A stretch of 43,635 nt of DNA from Halobacteriales archaeon QS_8_69_73 (GCA_003022945.1 PXRZ01000023.1:1-43635), one strand, 5' to 3'. Positions 9,091-18,105 are shown, counted from the first letter of the stretch. Notes: generated from the letters alone by a model not told the origin. Numbers and translations are program-made.

Positions 9091-9373
9091 TTCACCGTCT
9101 TGACCGTACGTCCCAAACTGGGCCGTGCCGTCGGAGGCGAATTTAATTCCCCTCGACTTTCCTATGATGGGTCGGCTGGAATTCACACCCGAACGCTCGG
9201 TGCGTCCGTGAGGGTCGGCGGCTCCACCCCGCCCGACAACTCCCGTCGTCGTCCGAAAATCGAAGAAGTCAGCGTTGGATTAAGATCTTTAACCCGTCTT
9301 CGTTGGTTTCTGACTGTGTCAACTGTACGAACTGTGTGCTGCTTAATCTTTCGACGGCCTTCACTCTCGGAGT
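9091..9373. other. Unassigned 283-bp segment bracketed by two direct palindromic elements
   Basis: No convincing protein gene. A plus-strand box-like ATTTAATT (9141-9148) lies about 26 bp before a GC-rich, hairpin-capable stretch. That stretch includes a stem GTCGGCGG/CCGC-CCGAC at 9214-9237 with one bulged C. A near-palindromic AT box (TTAAGATCTTTAA, 9280-9292) could serve the minus strand. It could be a small RNA gene or a decayed element; I could not fold it as a tRNA. Confidence 0.3.
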
Positions 9374-9498
9374 CCAAGTGGTTCGAGGCGCCGCAGGCGT
9401 CTCGTCATCTGCTCACGGCCATCGGCCGTTCGCATGGTCCGAGGGACTACGTCCTTCGCCTATCACGGAAATCTTCGATTTCCGTACGACCCCGAGGC
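9374..9498. repeat. Palindromic element, family CCAAGTGGTTCGAG, copy 2
   Basis: Same opening as copy 1 (CCAAGTGGTTCGAGGCGCC and the CGTCTCGTCAT arm) and the same closing GACCCCGAGGC. It has two extra internal hairpins (ACGGCCATCGGCCGT; ACGGAAATCTTCGATTTCCGT). It ends 27 bp before the methyltransferase stop. Confidence 0.75.
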
Positions 9499-9525
9499 AC
9501 TCAGCCTGCTCCGCCTGTAGAGCCG

Positions 9526-10185
9526 TCAGCCGCCGCCGTCGGTCGCCGGCCGGGCGGCGCTGGCGACGTATATCGTGCCGGCGTTGTACGACTCGACGGT
9601 TGCCGTCTCGAATCGCGCCTCGACGGCCGCGGGAACGTCGGCAGCGTGGTTCCAGTCGGTCAGCACCCGGAGAACGGGGACGACCAGCGGGTTGAGCACG
9701 CGCAGCGGAAACGGCTGGAACGGCCGGGCGTCGAGCACCGCCAGCCGACCGTCGGCCCGGAGACACCGGGCGGCGGTCGCGACGGCCGCCGCCGGGTCCG
9801 GGGTCGCGCTGACCGACATCGCCGCGTAGGCCGCGTCGAAGGCGTCCGCGCGGACGCCGAGGTCGGTCGCGTCGCCGCGGACGACGTGGACGTTCTCCCA
9901 CCGGTCGGCGGCCGCCGCCGCCGTCTCGGCCATGCCGCGGCTGTAGTCGACGCCGACGACCCGGCCGTCGGGGCCGACGGCCTCGCGGAGCCGTCCGAGC
10001 ATCCGCCCGCGGCCACAGCCCAACTCGAGAACCGCCTCGCCGGCCGACGGCGACAGCGCCGCCAGGCTCCGGCGGCGGAACGTTGACTCTTGGCCGGCGA
10101 AGGCGACGGCGTACAGCAGCCGCAGCGCCCAGGGATTGCGGCTCCACCGGTCGTAAACCGACGGATCGGTCGCGGTCATCGGCAT
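9526..10185 (-). CDS. Class I SAM-dependent methyltransferase
   Basis: A 219-residue soluble methyltransferase of the UbiE/Methyltransf_11 type. Motif I is VLELGCGRGRMLGRL near residues 52-66, followed by GRVVGVDYSRGMAE (motif post-I with the acidic ribose-binding Asp) and VVRGDATDLGV (motif II). FDAAYAAMSVSATPDPAAAV is the motif III region and LRADGRLAVLDARPF the following strand. A substrate cannot be assigned. The N-terminal YDRWSRNPWALRLLYAVAFAGQ resembles quinone or small-molecule methyltransferases. It lies 37 bp downstream of the histidine kinase on the same strand, so it may be co-transcribed. An internal ATG two codons in (10179) is an equally good start. Confidence 0.85.
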   Translation of the reverse strand: MPMTATDPSVYDRWSRNPWALRLLYAVAFAGQESTFRRRSLAALSPSAGEAVLELGCGRGRMLGRLREAVGPDGRVVGVDYSRGMAETAAAAADRWENVHVVRGDATDLGVRADAFDAAYAAMSVSATPDPAAAVATAARCLRADGRLAVLDARPFQPFPLRVLNPLVVPVLRVLTDWNHAADVPAAVEARFETATVESYNAGTIYVASAARPATDGGG

Positions 10186-10222
10186 GACCGACCGATCGCC
10201 GCGGGGGCCGGGGTCGTGGCGG

Positions 10223-13137
10223 TCATCCGGTCCACTCCAGGCCGGCGTCGGGGTCGTCGACGAACTCGACGCCGGTGAACTCGAAGCGCGCGCCGCCGTC
10301 GGCGCTCTCCCCGAGGTCGACCGTCCAGCCGTGCTCGCGGGCGACCTGCTCGACGATGCTCAGCCCCAGCCCGGTGCCGCTCCCACCGGTCGAGTAGCCG
10401 CTTTCGAAGACGGCCTCCCGCTCTTCGGGCGGGATACCGGGGCCGTCGTCGGCGACATAGAAGCCGTCCTCGGAGGTGCCGATGGTGACGGTGACGGTCA
10501 CGCCGTCGTCGGTCGCCGCCGGGGCACTGGCGGCCGCGGAGCCGGCGGTCGGGGGGTCCGCTGGAGCGGCATCGTCGTGCGAAGGAGGGCTCGTCGAGCC
10601 ATGCTCGACGGCGTCGTCGGCCTTCGGCCGACTGCTCGTGGAACCATGTTCCACGGCGTTCTCGGGAGCGTCAGCGACCGAGGGCTCGGAAGCGTTTTCG
10701 CTTCCGGCGTCCTCCTGAGCGTGCGAAGGAGGGCTCGTCGAGCCGTGCTCGACGGCGTCGTCGGCTTCCGGCCGACTGCTCGTGGAACTATGTTCCACGG
10801 CGTCCTCCTGAGCGTGCGAAGGAGGGCTCGTCGAGCCGTGCTCGACGGCGTTCCGGATGAGGTTTTCCAGCAGCTGCCGGAGCCGGCCGCGGTCGGCCCG
10901 GGCGGTCTCGTCGGCCCCGACGGCGAGCGCCGCGGTGCCGGTCGTGACGTCGCGCCAGCAGTCCCGGGCGATGTCGTCGAGCGCGACCGACGAGAGGTCG
11001 GTGGCGCGGTCCTCCTCGCGGGCCAGCGTCAGGAGGTCCCCGACGATGTCCTGACTCCGCTCGGCCGCACCGAGGGCCCGCTCGACGTGGCGGCTGTCGG
11101 TGCCGTCGCGGGCCATCTCCAGCCGCCCCGCGACGACGTTCAGCGGGCTGCGGAGGTCGTGGCTGATGACGCTCACCAGCTCGTCGAGGCGGTCGGTCCG
11201 CTCCTCGAGCAGCCGCTTTTGAGACTCGAGCCGCCGCTCCCGCTCGATGCGGTCGAGCGCCGCTGTCAGCACCGTCGCGAGGATGTCCGCGAGGTACCTG
11301 TCGAACCGGGTGAGCGCGTTCGGCTCCGGCGAGGCGGCGAAGACGACGCCGTGGTCTCCCAGCGGGACCACCACCGCGCTACGGGTCGGCGTCTCGGTCT
11401 CGTCGACGGCGCCGTGTTCGTTGGTGTCCTCGACGACCGCCGGCTCGCCGGATTCGAGGACGCCCCAGTTGATCCGGTCGACGGTGCGGTCGGGGTCGGT
11501 CCGCTCGTAGGTCGGAGCCGCCCCGAGCCGGTCGCGGCCGTCGGCGGTAACCGCGGCCGGCTCGAGGGTCGTCCACTCGTCGTCGACGAGATAGACGCCC
11601 GCGAAGGGAAGTTCCAGCGCCTCGCTGGCGATGTCGGTGGCGATCTCCGCGGCACGGGTCGGATCGCTCGCCCGGATGAGCCGCTGGGTGCGGTACTGGA
11701 GCGCTCTGATCGTCTCCAGCTGCTCCTTGCGGTCGGTGATGTCCTGGATGGCGCCGTGGATGCGGACGACCTCGCCGTTTTCGACCGTCGGGCGGGCGTG
11801 CGTGTGAATCCACCGTTCGTCGCCCTCGGCGGTCTCGACGCGGGCCTCGAGCTCGCAGGCGCTGGCCTCGGTGACGACCCGCTGGAAGGCGGCCTCTATC
11901 TTCTCCCGGTCCTCGGGGTGGTAGAACTCCAGTGCCGTTTTCAGGGTCGGCTCGAACGAGTCGGCGACGTCGTGGATGCGCCGGACCTGTTCGCTCCAGA
12001 CCAGCTCGTCGGCGTCGATCCGGTACTCCCAGCCACCGACGTCGGCCAGCTCCTGGGCCTCCCGGAACAGGTCGTTCTGCCGCCGCAGCTCCCGGTCGCG
12101 GCGCCGCCGTTCGGTGATGTCGGCGTAGATGGCGTAGCCGTCGATGCGGTCGTCGTCCGGCAGCGGAACGTTCCGAAACCGGAAGTCCCGGAGGCCGTCG
12201 GCGGCCTGCCTGCGGATGTGCTCGTCGATGGCGTCGCCGACCCGGACCCGCTCGTCGATCTGCTTTGCCTCGGCCTCCAGACCCGGCGGGACCACGACGT
12301 CATCGATCGACTCGCCGGCCAGCGACGACTCGCCGTCGGCGAAGGTGTCGACGAACGCCTCGTTCGCCTCGACGACGGTCGGCTCGCCGTCCTCGTAGAC
12401 GTAGGCGACCGTCGGCTCCGGGAAGTTCTCGAACAGCGCCGACAGCCGGGCGTTCTGCCGCTCGACGCGCCGCTCTCGCTCCCGCCGGTCGGTGACGTCC
12501 GTGTAGATGGCGAAGCCGCCGGAGCCGTCCGGGTAGACGGCGTTCTGCAGGAGAAAAGCCCGGGTGCCGTCGGCGGTCAGGCGGGTCACCGGCTCGGCGG
12601 TGAGGCGGGCGCCGTCCTGCACCCGGCTGTTGATCCGCTCGGCTTCCGTCTCGTGGTCGTCGGGGACGATGTACTCGTCCAGCGACTCGCCGACGATCTC
12701 CTCGGCGGCGTAGCCGAACACCTCCTCGAAGGCCGGGTTGACCGGGACTGGTCGACGGCATTGGTGATGCGGTTCGCCAGCAGCCGATACTGTTCGGTGC
12801 TGGACTCCTTCTGGAGGTAGTCGGTCACCCCGGCCGACACCGCCTCGCCGGCGACCGCCTCGCTTCCCTTCCCGGTGAACAGGATGAACGGGACGTCGGG
12901 GTGTCGCTCGCGAACCGCCCCGAAGAACTCCAGGCCGTCCATCCGCGGCATCTCGTAGTCGGAGACGACGCAGTCGAACGTCCCGCCTGCGAGCCGGTCG
13001 AGCGCCGCCGCCGCCCCCTGCTCGGTCGTAACCGCCAGCCGCGAGTCCTCCCGCTCGAGGGACCTCGCGACCATCTCCGCCAGGTCGACGTTGTCGTCGA
13101 CGTGGAGCACGTCGATGGAACCATCCCCACCGGTCAT
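10223..13137 (-). pseudogene. Hybrid response regulator-PAS-GAF histidine kinase, frameshifted by an internal deletion near 12742-12748
   Basis: A signal-transducing kinase in two frames. Frame 1 from ATG 13137 encodes a receiver domain: VLHVDDN with the acidic pocket, CVVSDYEMP with the phosphoacceptor Asp, and FILFTGKGS with the conserved Thr/Lys, ending in RITNAVDQ. Frame 2 then begins abruptly inside a PAS domain at VNPAFEEVFGYAAEEIVGE. It continues through two further PAS domains, a GAF domain, a HisKA helix with phospho-His (VISHDLRSPLNVVAG) and an HATPase_c domain (NLIRNAVEHG; DDGPGIPPEE; GTGLGLSIV). The first half of PAS 1 is missing, so this is a deletion and not a single-base slip. 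Both parts are otherwise intact. The start is supported by a box AGGTTTATGT at 13161-13170. Decide between a true pseudogene and an assembly gap before using it. Confidence 0.85.
10577..10850 (-). repeat. In-frame palindromic repeats inside the kinase ATPase domain
   Basis: The DNA between the N-box and the G1 box of the kinase is a run of palindromes (for example CTCGTCGAGCCATGCTCGACG, GTCGGCCTTCGGCCGAC, GTGGAACCATGTTCCAC). It encodes five copies of AVEHGSTS or AVEHSSTS, with linkers SRPEADD, PPSHAQED and similar. The first copy continues the true N-box (RNAVEHG), so the N-box sequence itself appears to be the repeated unit. About 90 residues are inserted with the frame preserved. Confidence 0.85.
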
Positions 13138-13160
13138 GTACCGCCGTTTGTGCCACCGTG

Positions 13161-13170
13161 ACATAAACCT
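13161..13170 (-). promoter_or_regulatory. TATA-like box of the histidine kinase gene
   Basis: Minus-strand AGGTTTATGT about 28 bp upstream of the ATG at 13137, consistent with a leaderless message. Confidence 0.45.
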
Positions 13171-13209
13171 GAAATCGAGAACGAACGCCGAGGGGCGCTC
13201 GGAGCGACA

Positions 13210-13217
13210 GTTTAAAT
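13210..13217 (+). promoter_or_regulatory. TATA-like box of hel308
   Basis: GTTTAAAT about 28 bp upstream of the ATG at 13242, consistent with a leaderless hel308-cgi121 transcript. It lies in the 104-bp divergent spacer shared with the kinase promoter. Confidence 0.5.
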
Positions 13218-13241
13218 CGAACGGCGCACTACCGAAGGGTA

Positions 13242-15485
13242 ATGGATGTCGCCGACGCCTCCGGCGTCCCCGCGTGGTTCGCCGACCACCTCCGCGAGGA
13301 TGGCATCGAATCGCTGTACCCGCCGCAGGCCGCCGCCGTCGAGGCCGGGGTGACGGCCGGCGAGAGCCTCGTCGCCTCCGTGCCGACCGCAAGCGGTAAG
13401 ACGCTCGTCGCACAGCTGGCGATGCTGTCGGCCGTCGACCGCGGCGGCACGGCGCTGTACATCGTCCCGCTGCGGGCGCTGGCCAGCGAGAAGCGCGAGG
13501 AGTTCTCCGTCTTCGAGGACCACGGGGTCTCCGTCGGCGTCGCCACCGGCGACTACGAGAATTCGGGCGAGTGGCTCGCCGACAAGGACGTCATCGTCGC
13601 CACCAGCGAGAAGGTCGACTCGTTGGTCCGCAACGGCGCGCCGTGGATCGATGACCTCGACTGCGTCGTCGCCGACGAGGTCCACCTCGTCGACGACCCC
13701 GGCCGGGGGCCGACGCTGGAGGTGACGCTGGCGAAGCTCCGCCGCGTCAACCCGGCCGTCCAGGTGGTCGCACTGTCGGCGACGGTCGGCAACGCCGCCG
13801 ACGTCGCCGGGTGGCTCGACGCCGAGCTGGTCGATTCCACCTGGCGGCCCATCGAGCTCCGGAAGGGCGTCCACTACGGGCAGGCGGTGCACTTCGGCGA
13901 CGGCTCCCAGCAGGAGCTGCGGGTCGACTCCGACGAGAAGCCCACGGCGGCCATCGTCCGGGACACGCTGGCCGACGACGGCTCGACGCTCGTGTTCGTC
14001 AACTCCCGGCGGAACGCCGAAAGCGCCGCCAAGCGGCTGGCCAACACCGTCCGCGACGGGCTCGTTCCCGAGGAGCGCGAGCGGCTGGCGGCCGTCGCCG
14101 AGGAGCTGCGGGACGTCTCCGACACCGAGACGAGCGAGGACCTCGCCGACTGCGTCGAGCGGGGCGCCGCCTTCCACCACGCGGGGCTGGCGAGCGACCA
14201 CCGCTCGCTCGTCGAGGACGCCTTCCGGGAGCGGCTCATCAAGGTGGTGGCGGCGACGCCGACGCTGGCGGCCGGCGTCAACACCCCCTCTCGGCGGGTG
14301 GTGGTCCGCGACTGGCGGCGCTACTCCGGCGACGCCGGCGGGATGCAGCCGCTGTCGGTGCTGGAGGTCCACCAGATGATGGGCCGGGCCGGCCGGCCGG
14401 GCCGGGACCCCTACGGCGAGGCGCTGCTGCTCGCCAACGGCCACGACGAGTTGGACGAGCTGCTGGACCGGTACGTCTGGGCCGACCCCGAGCCCGTCGA
14501 GTCGAAGCTCGCGCGGGAGCCGTCGATGCGAACGCACCTGCTGGCGACGGTCGCCTCCGGCTTCGCCGACTCCCGAACCGGACTGTTGGAGTTCCTCGAC
14601 CAGACGCTGTACGCGGCCCAGTACGGCGGCTCGAACGACCTCGAGCGGGTCGTCGACACGACGCTGTCGTATCTCGAGGCCAACGGCTTCGTCGAGCGCG
14701 GCGACGGCCTGGAGGCGACGACTCTCGGCCACACCGTCTCGCGGCTCTACCTCGACCCGATGAGCGCCGCCGAGATCATCGACGGCCTGGAGGCGACCGA
14801 CGAGCCGACCCCGCTCGGGCTCTACCACCTCGTCTCCCGGACGCCGGATATGTACGAGCTGTACCTCCGATCGGGCGACCACGAGGAGTACACGATGGAG
14901 GCCTACGAGCGGGAGCCGGAGTTCTGCGGCGAGTTGCCCAGCGAGTTCGAGGAGTCCCGCTTCGAGGACTGGCTGTCGGCGCTGAAGACCGCCCGGATGC
15001 TCGAAGACTGGGCCGACGAGATCGACGAGGACGACATCGCCGAGCGCTACGGCGTCGGCCCGGGCGACATCCGCGGGAAGGTCGACACCGCCGAGTGGCT
15101 GCTGGGCGCCGCCGAGTCGCTGGCCGACGAGCTCGACCTCGCGAGCGTGCCGGCGGTCCGCGGGGCGCGCAAGCGCGTCCAGTACGGCGTCGGCGAGGAG
15201 CTCATCGACCTCGCGGGCGTCCGGGGCGTCGGCCGCAAGCGGGCCCGGCGGCTGTACGACGCCGGCATCGAGACGCGGGCGGCGCTCCGGGAGGCGGACA
15301 AATCGATCGTTCTCGGGGCGCTGCGGGATCGGGAGAAGACCGCCGAGAACGTCCTGGAAGCGGCGGGCCACCGAAACCCTTCGATGGACGACGTCGCGCC
15401 CGACGTCGACGCCCGACCGGACGAGGACTCCGACGGGGACGAGGCGGTCGCCGACGACGACCAATCCAGCATCGGTGATTTCTGA
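13242..15485 (+). CDS. hel308: ATP-dependent DNA helicase Hel308 (Hjm)
   Basis: A 747-residue superfamily 2 helicase (Ski2-like) acting on stalled forks and recombination intermediates. Domain order is complete. The N-terminal Q-type region ([11 protein letters not shown]) comes before Walker A VPTASGKT at residues 47-54. Walker B is DEVH near 146, motif [12 protein letters not shown], motif [14 protein letters not shown] and motif [13 protein letters not shown]. Motif VI is [11 protein letters not shown], with the conserved RxxR. A winged-helix and ratchet region follows ([11 protein letters not shown]), then a C-terminal helix-hairpin-helix [19 protein letters not shown]. Normal family length. 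Its stop overlaps the next start by one base, so hel308 and cgi121 are co-transcribed and probably translationally coupled. Role is inferred from strong family conservation. Confidence 0.96.
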   Translation: MDVADASGVPAWFADHLREDGIESLYPPQAAAVEAGVTAGESLVASVPTASGKTLVAQLAMLSAVDRGGTALYIVPLRALASEKREEFSVFEDHGVSVGVATGDYENSGEWLADKDVIVATSEKVDSLVRNGAPWIDDLDCVVADEVHLVDDPGRGPTLEVTLAKLRRVNPAVQVVALSATVGNAADVAGWLDAELVDSTWRPIELRKGVHYGQAVHFGDGSQQELRVDSDEKPTAAIVRDTLADDGSTLVFVNSRRNAESAAKRLANTVRDGLVPEERERLAAVAEELRDVSDTETSEDLADCVERGAAFHHAGLASDHRSLVEDAFRERLIKVVAATPTLAAGVNTPSRRVVVRDWRRYSGDAGGMQPLSVLEVHQMMGRAGRPGRDPYGEALLLANGHDELDELLDRYVWADPEPVESKLAREPSMRTHLLATVASGFADSRTGLLEFLDQTLYAAQYGGSNDLERVVDTTLSYLEANGFVERGDGLEATTLGHTVSRLYLDPMSAAEIIDGLEATDEPTPLGLYHLVSRTPDMYELYLRSGDHEEYTMEAYEREPEFCGELPSEFEESRFEDWLSALKTARMLEDWADEIDEDDIAERYGVGPGDIRGKVDTAEWLLGAAESLADELDLASVPAVRGARKRVQYGVGEELIDLAGVRGVGRKRARRLYDAGIETRAALREADKSIVLGALRDREKTAENVLEAAGHRNPSMDDVAPDVDARPDEDSDGDEAVADDDQSSIGDF

Positions 15486-15991
15486 TGGAGCTCGTCGAGG
15501 GCGTCGTCGAGGTGGGCGGCGAGCGGTTCCCCGAGGTCGGCGTGTTCGTCGACGCACTCGACGCCGTCGGGGCGGAACACGGTGTGACGGTCCAGGCGTT
15601 CGACGCCCGCTACGTCGTCTCCCGGCGTCACCTCGAACGGGCCGTCGAACTGGCCGACCGCGAGCGACGGCGCGGCGACGGAATCGCACGCGACCGAGGG
15701 ATCGAAATCCTCCTGTACGCCGCGGGCCGCCGCCAGATAGACCGGTCCCTCCGGATGGGCGTCGACGAGGGCGTCACGCCCGCCGTGGTGCTCGTCGACG
15801 GCGACGGCGACGAACCGTCGGCCGCCGACGCCGTCCGGGCGCTCTGCTCGCCCGCCGAAACGCTCGGCGCCCACGAGGAGACGCGCGTACGCGGGTTCTT
15901 CGATGTCGGGGACGCCGAACTCGCGGCGACCGACGCCGGCCTCGAGGCGCTCGTCGAGGAGCGCGTGGCGCTTCTGGTCGTCGAGCGCTGA
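15485..15991 (+). CDS. cgi121: KEOPS complex subunit Cgi121
   Basis: A 168-residue subunit of the KEOPS/EKC complex, which makes the universal t6A base of ANN-decoding tRNAs together with Kae1, Bud32 and Pcc1. Cgi121 binds the tRNA 3' tail and contacts Bud32. The family signature IEILLYAAGRRQIDRSL lies near residues 76-92, with ARYVVSRRHLERAVELA before it and a GFFDVGDAEL segment in the C-terminal third. Length is usual. The ATG shares one base with the hel308 stop. The TGA stop (15989-15991) coincides with the first bases of a MITE-like element, so the end of the protein may have been reset by that insertion. A decayed copy of the last third exists at 17341-17445. Confidence 0.9.
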   Translation: MELVEGVVEVGGERFPEVGVFVDALDAVGAEHGVTVQAFDARYVVSRRHLERAVELADRERRRGDGIARDRGIEILLYAAGRRQIDRSLRMGVDEGVTPAVVLVDGDGDEPSAADAVRALCSPAETLGAHEETRVRGFFDVGDAELAATDAGLEALVEERVALLVVER

Positions 15992-16096
15992 TACTGCCGG
16001 ACGTAATTTCGTGAACATCTGAACCGGTAGTCGTCCAGCGTATCCGGGCGAACACGACGGGAGACAGGGCTGCGATTCAAGTAGCCGGCAGTATGA
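15989..16096. mobile_element. MITE-like element, copy 1
   Basis: A 108-bp non-coding element with imperfect terminal inverted repeats: left TGATACTGCCGGACGTAAT, right (reverse complement) TCATACTGCCGGCTACTTGA. The same termini bound the element at 43043-43119. No transposase is encoded, so it would need one supplied elsewhere. The left terminus overlaps the cgi121 stop. Confidence 0.65.
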
Positions 16097-16158
16097 CCGG
16101 CCGGGCCGGCCGGTCGACTTTTTTCGCTCCAGCGATAATTCACGCGCGGTGAACACCG

Positions 16159-17226
16159 ATGGGTGACCCACAGAAGTCCTCGAACGAGCGGAAGCACGAA
16201 CACGCCGAGGCGGTCGAGGAGATCCTCGACGCGGTCGACCCGGCGCTCGAGGAGCACGCCTATCCCGTCAACTCGGAGGACCTGTCGGCACAGTACGGGG
16301 AGACGGTTCTCGAACTCCCCAACGAGACGGAGTCGCTCGGCTCGGTGTTCGACCGACTCGAGGACGACGAGTACGACTCGCCGATGGCGGCCAAGGAGGC
16401 GGTGCTGGACGCCGTCTCCACGACGTCTTCCGACCCGACGACGGCCGAGGCGGACCGCGAGTCCCGGCCGGGCACCCGGGGAGCGCCCCAGGAGGTCGTC
16501 GACGACCTGGAGTCCGAGGCGGTCACCGGGTCGGAACGGCCGGGAACGCCGCCCGACGTCAGGCAGGAGGCCGCGGACGTCGAAACCCCTGCCGGCACGG
16601 CCGACGATCCGGAGGCCGACGCGGCGGAGCCCGGCGACGAACTCACGTCGGGAACGACCGAACCCGACGAGTTCGCCCCGCAGGACACCGTCGAGGACAG
16701 CGACCGCGAGGGCGACCACCGGACGACCGACTCCCGGAGGTCAGCCAGCTACGTACAATGTTACGTGCGTCACCGACCGGCCGACGAGGTAGCCGAGACC
16801 CGCGAGCACGGCCGTCGCCGGGAGCGTTGCGAAGAGAATCAAGAACGCGACGGTAAAGCCCGCGTAAATGGCTGTTCGCCACCAGAAGTCGGTCTGCCAC
16901 TCCGGCGGAGTCCCTCCCCGATACTGAACGAGGGAGCCGGCGCCGACCGCGAACCCCCCGATACCACTGAGGTTCACCACCGTGCCCGGGTCGGCTGGAA
17001 AAGGTGGAAGAACACCCACCAGAATCACGAGAACGAACGATATCGCGATGATAGCGGCTGCTATAGCCGTCCGCAGAAGCCCGAAAAGAAGTCCCTTCCG
17101 AGTCCCCGGATCGAGCCGTTTCTCGGAGGGGCCCGTCGTTTCTCCTTTCGATTCCGCTCGCACATAGAGAAAAAGCTCGGCTCTGATAGAACTCAAATCT
17201 TCCGCCCGTATAAGAAACCCGAGTGA
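16159..17226 (+). CDS. DUF5789-like haloarchaeal protein, copy A, with a run-on C-terminal half
   Basis: The first 194 residues look like a haloarchaeal protein. They carry a helical start (HAEAVEEILDAVDPALEEHA), the conserved YPVNSEDLSAQYGETVLELP, NETESLGSVFDRLEDDEYDS and an acidic tail. The same blocks occur in copy B at 17497-17973 (SYPVRREELAARYGDT, PNETESLGDVFDRL). The block resembles the DUF5789 family; function is unknown. After about position 16740 the frame runs on for 162 residues to 17226, rich in Arg, His and Cys, and lies antisense to a membrane-protein gene, so that part is unlikely to be real coding design. The gene probably lost its own stop when that neighbour arrived. ATG 16159 is the only good start and aligns with the start of copy B. 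Confidence 0.65.
   Translation: MGDPQKSSNERKHEHAEAVEEILDAVDPALEEHAYPVNSEDLSAQYGETVLELPNETESLGSVFDRLEDDEYDSPMAAKEAVLDAVSTTSSDPTTAEADRESRPGTRGAPQEVVDDLESEAVTGSERPGTPPDVRQEAADVETPAGTADDPEADAAEPGDELTSGTTEPDEFAPQDTVEDSDREGDHRTTDSRRSASYVQCYVRHRPADEVAETREHGRRRERCEENQERDGKARVNGCSPPEVGLPLRRSPSPILNEGAGADREPPDTTEVHHRARVGWKRWKNTHQNHENERYRDDSGCYSRPQKPEKKSLPSPRIEPFLGGARRFSFRFRSHIEKKLGSDRTQIFRPYKKPE
16741..17163 (-). CDS. Small integral membrane protein, unknown
   Basis: A minus-strand protein of about 140 residues with three to four predicted membrane helices: AIAAAIIAISFVLVILVGVL, GIGGFAVGAGSLV, AIYAGFTVAFLILFATLP and AVLAGLGYLVG. The N-terminal part before the helices is charged. The start is uncertain. 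A GTG at 17163 fits a box TTCTTATACGG at about 17205-17215; the frame is open further to a TTG at 17238. It overlaps the run-on end of the DUF5789-like gene completely and lies between the two copies of a duplicated block, which suggests it was inserted after duplication. No family recognised. Confidence 0.6.
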   Translation of the reverse strand: MRAESKGETTGPSEKRLDPGTRKGLLFGLLRTAIAAAIIAISFVLVILVGVLPPFPADPGTVVNLSGIGGFAVGAGSLVQYRGGTPPEWQTDFWWRTAIYAGFTVAFLILFATLPATAVLAGLGYLVGRSVTHVTLYVAG

Positions 17227-17340
17227 CTTCTGATACAAACATACTCTACCGGGTGCGGCGAACGACTGGTGACGGTCCGCCGGCGCGACCCGGGGTTCGG
17301 TCCGGGCTCGCCTGCAGGGCCTGACCGGCGGACCTCGACC

Positions 17341-17445
17341 GACGAGGCGACCGTTCGGTCGTTCTTCGACGTCGGCGACGCGGAGCTGTCGGCGACTGAC
17401 GGGGGATTGAAGACGCTGGTCCTCGGACGGGTCGCGCTGCCGGTC
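17341..17445 (+). pseudogene. Decayed duplicate of the cgi121 3' end
   Basis: The frame reads DEATVRSFFDVGDAELSATD and then GGLKTLVLGRVALPV, matching residues about 130-165 of Cgi121 (EETRVRGFFDVGDAELAATD, AGLEALVEERVALLV). It has no start and no upstream remainder of the gene. It sits about 50 bp before DUF5789 copy B, just as the intact cgi121 tail sits before copy A once the MITE is removed. Confidence 0.75.
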
Positions 17446-17496
17446 AGAGCGGTGACACCACCGACTTTTTGGGCGTTACCAACCCTCACGGCGACG

Positions 17497-17973
17497 ATGA
17501 CGGACCCACAGGACGCATCACAGCAGAATCAGCGCGAACTGGCGGCGGCCGCCGAGCGGGTGCTCCGGGCGGTCGACCCCGACCTGGAGGCCCACTCCTA
17601 TCCCGTCCGTCGGGAGGAACTGGCCGCGCGGTACGGCGACACGACGGTCACGCTCCCGAACGAGACGGAGTCGCTGGGCGACGTCTTCGACCGGCTGACC
17701 GACCGGGAGTACGACACCCCACAGGAGGCGAAGGCGGCGGTCGTCGGCGAGATCGCCGGCGTCGACGGTCCCAACGAGTACAACTCCGAGCGCGACCTCG
17801 ACCCCGGGTCGGCGGGCCAGTTGGGAACCGTCGAGGACCCCCTCGACGGGGAGCGGTCGCCGGTCGATGTCGAGCCGCGGGCGGGCCACGATACCGAGCC
17901 GGAGGGCGTCTTCGACGGCGCCGAGCCCGTCGAGCCCGAGGACAGGGAGGTCAGCGACGGATCGGCGGAATAG
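17497..17973 (+). CDS. DUF5789-like haloarchaeal protein, copy B
   Basis: A 158-residue acidic protein, the paralogue of the gene at 16159. Shared features: an N-terminal helix (ELAAAAERVLRAVDPDLE), SYPVRREELAARYGDTTVTL, PNETESLGDVFDRLTDREYD and TPQEAKAAVVGEIAG. The family resembles DUF5789, small haloarchaeal proteins of unknown function. The tail (EPVEPEDREVSDGSAE) is disordered and acidic. ATG 17497 is chosen because it aligns with copy A (MTDPQ against MGDPQ) and lies about 31 bp after a T-rich box-like GACTTTTT at 17463-17470. Copy B keeps its own stop and is probably the intact member of the pair. Confidence 0.7.
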   Translation: MTDPQDASQQNQRELAAAAERVLRAVDPDLEAHSYPVRREELAARYGDTTVTLPNETESLGDVFDRLTDREYDTPQEAKAAVVGEIAGVDGPNEYNSERDLDPGSAGQLGTVEDPLDGERSPVDVEPRAGHDTEPEGVFDGAEPVEPEDREVSDGSAE

Positions 17974-18073
17974 CGGGCCGGCCACATTCGCCTGGGCTAC
18001 CCCGTCATCGCCCTCGTCGAGAGCGCGGTGTCACTAGACGGTAGCGAACGCCGTCAGGTGGTCTTCATGGGAA

Positions 18074-18082
18074 CGTTTATTG
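18074..18082 (+). promoter_or_regulatory. TATA-like box of the AbrB-like gene
   Basis: CGTTTATTG about 28 bp upstream of ATG 18106, implying a leaderless transcript and excluding the longer in-frame starts at 18028 and 18067. Confidence 0.45.
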
Positions 18083-18105
18083 CTCGACGCCTCCGACGAG
18101 CGGCC

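Noticed and set aside
9170-9242. tRNA gene in the segment with GGCGG/CCGCC hairpin
   Set aside because: The loop and acceptor do not match tRNA rules: the T-loop lacks TTC-R-A and the acceptor ends pair over only five bases on either strand.
10184-12820. Long plus-strand frame of about 880 codons over the histidine kinase
   Set aside because: Antisense shadow of a GC-rich gene. The minus strand carries clear kinase motifs.
13212-15689. Long minus-strand frame over hel308
   Set aside because: Antisense of an unmistakable helicase; no family features.
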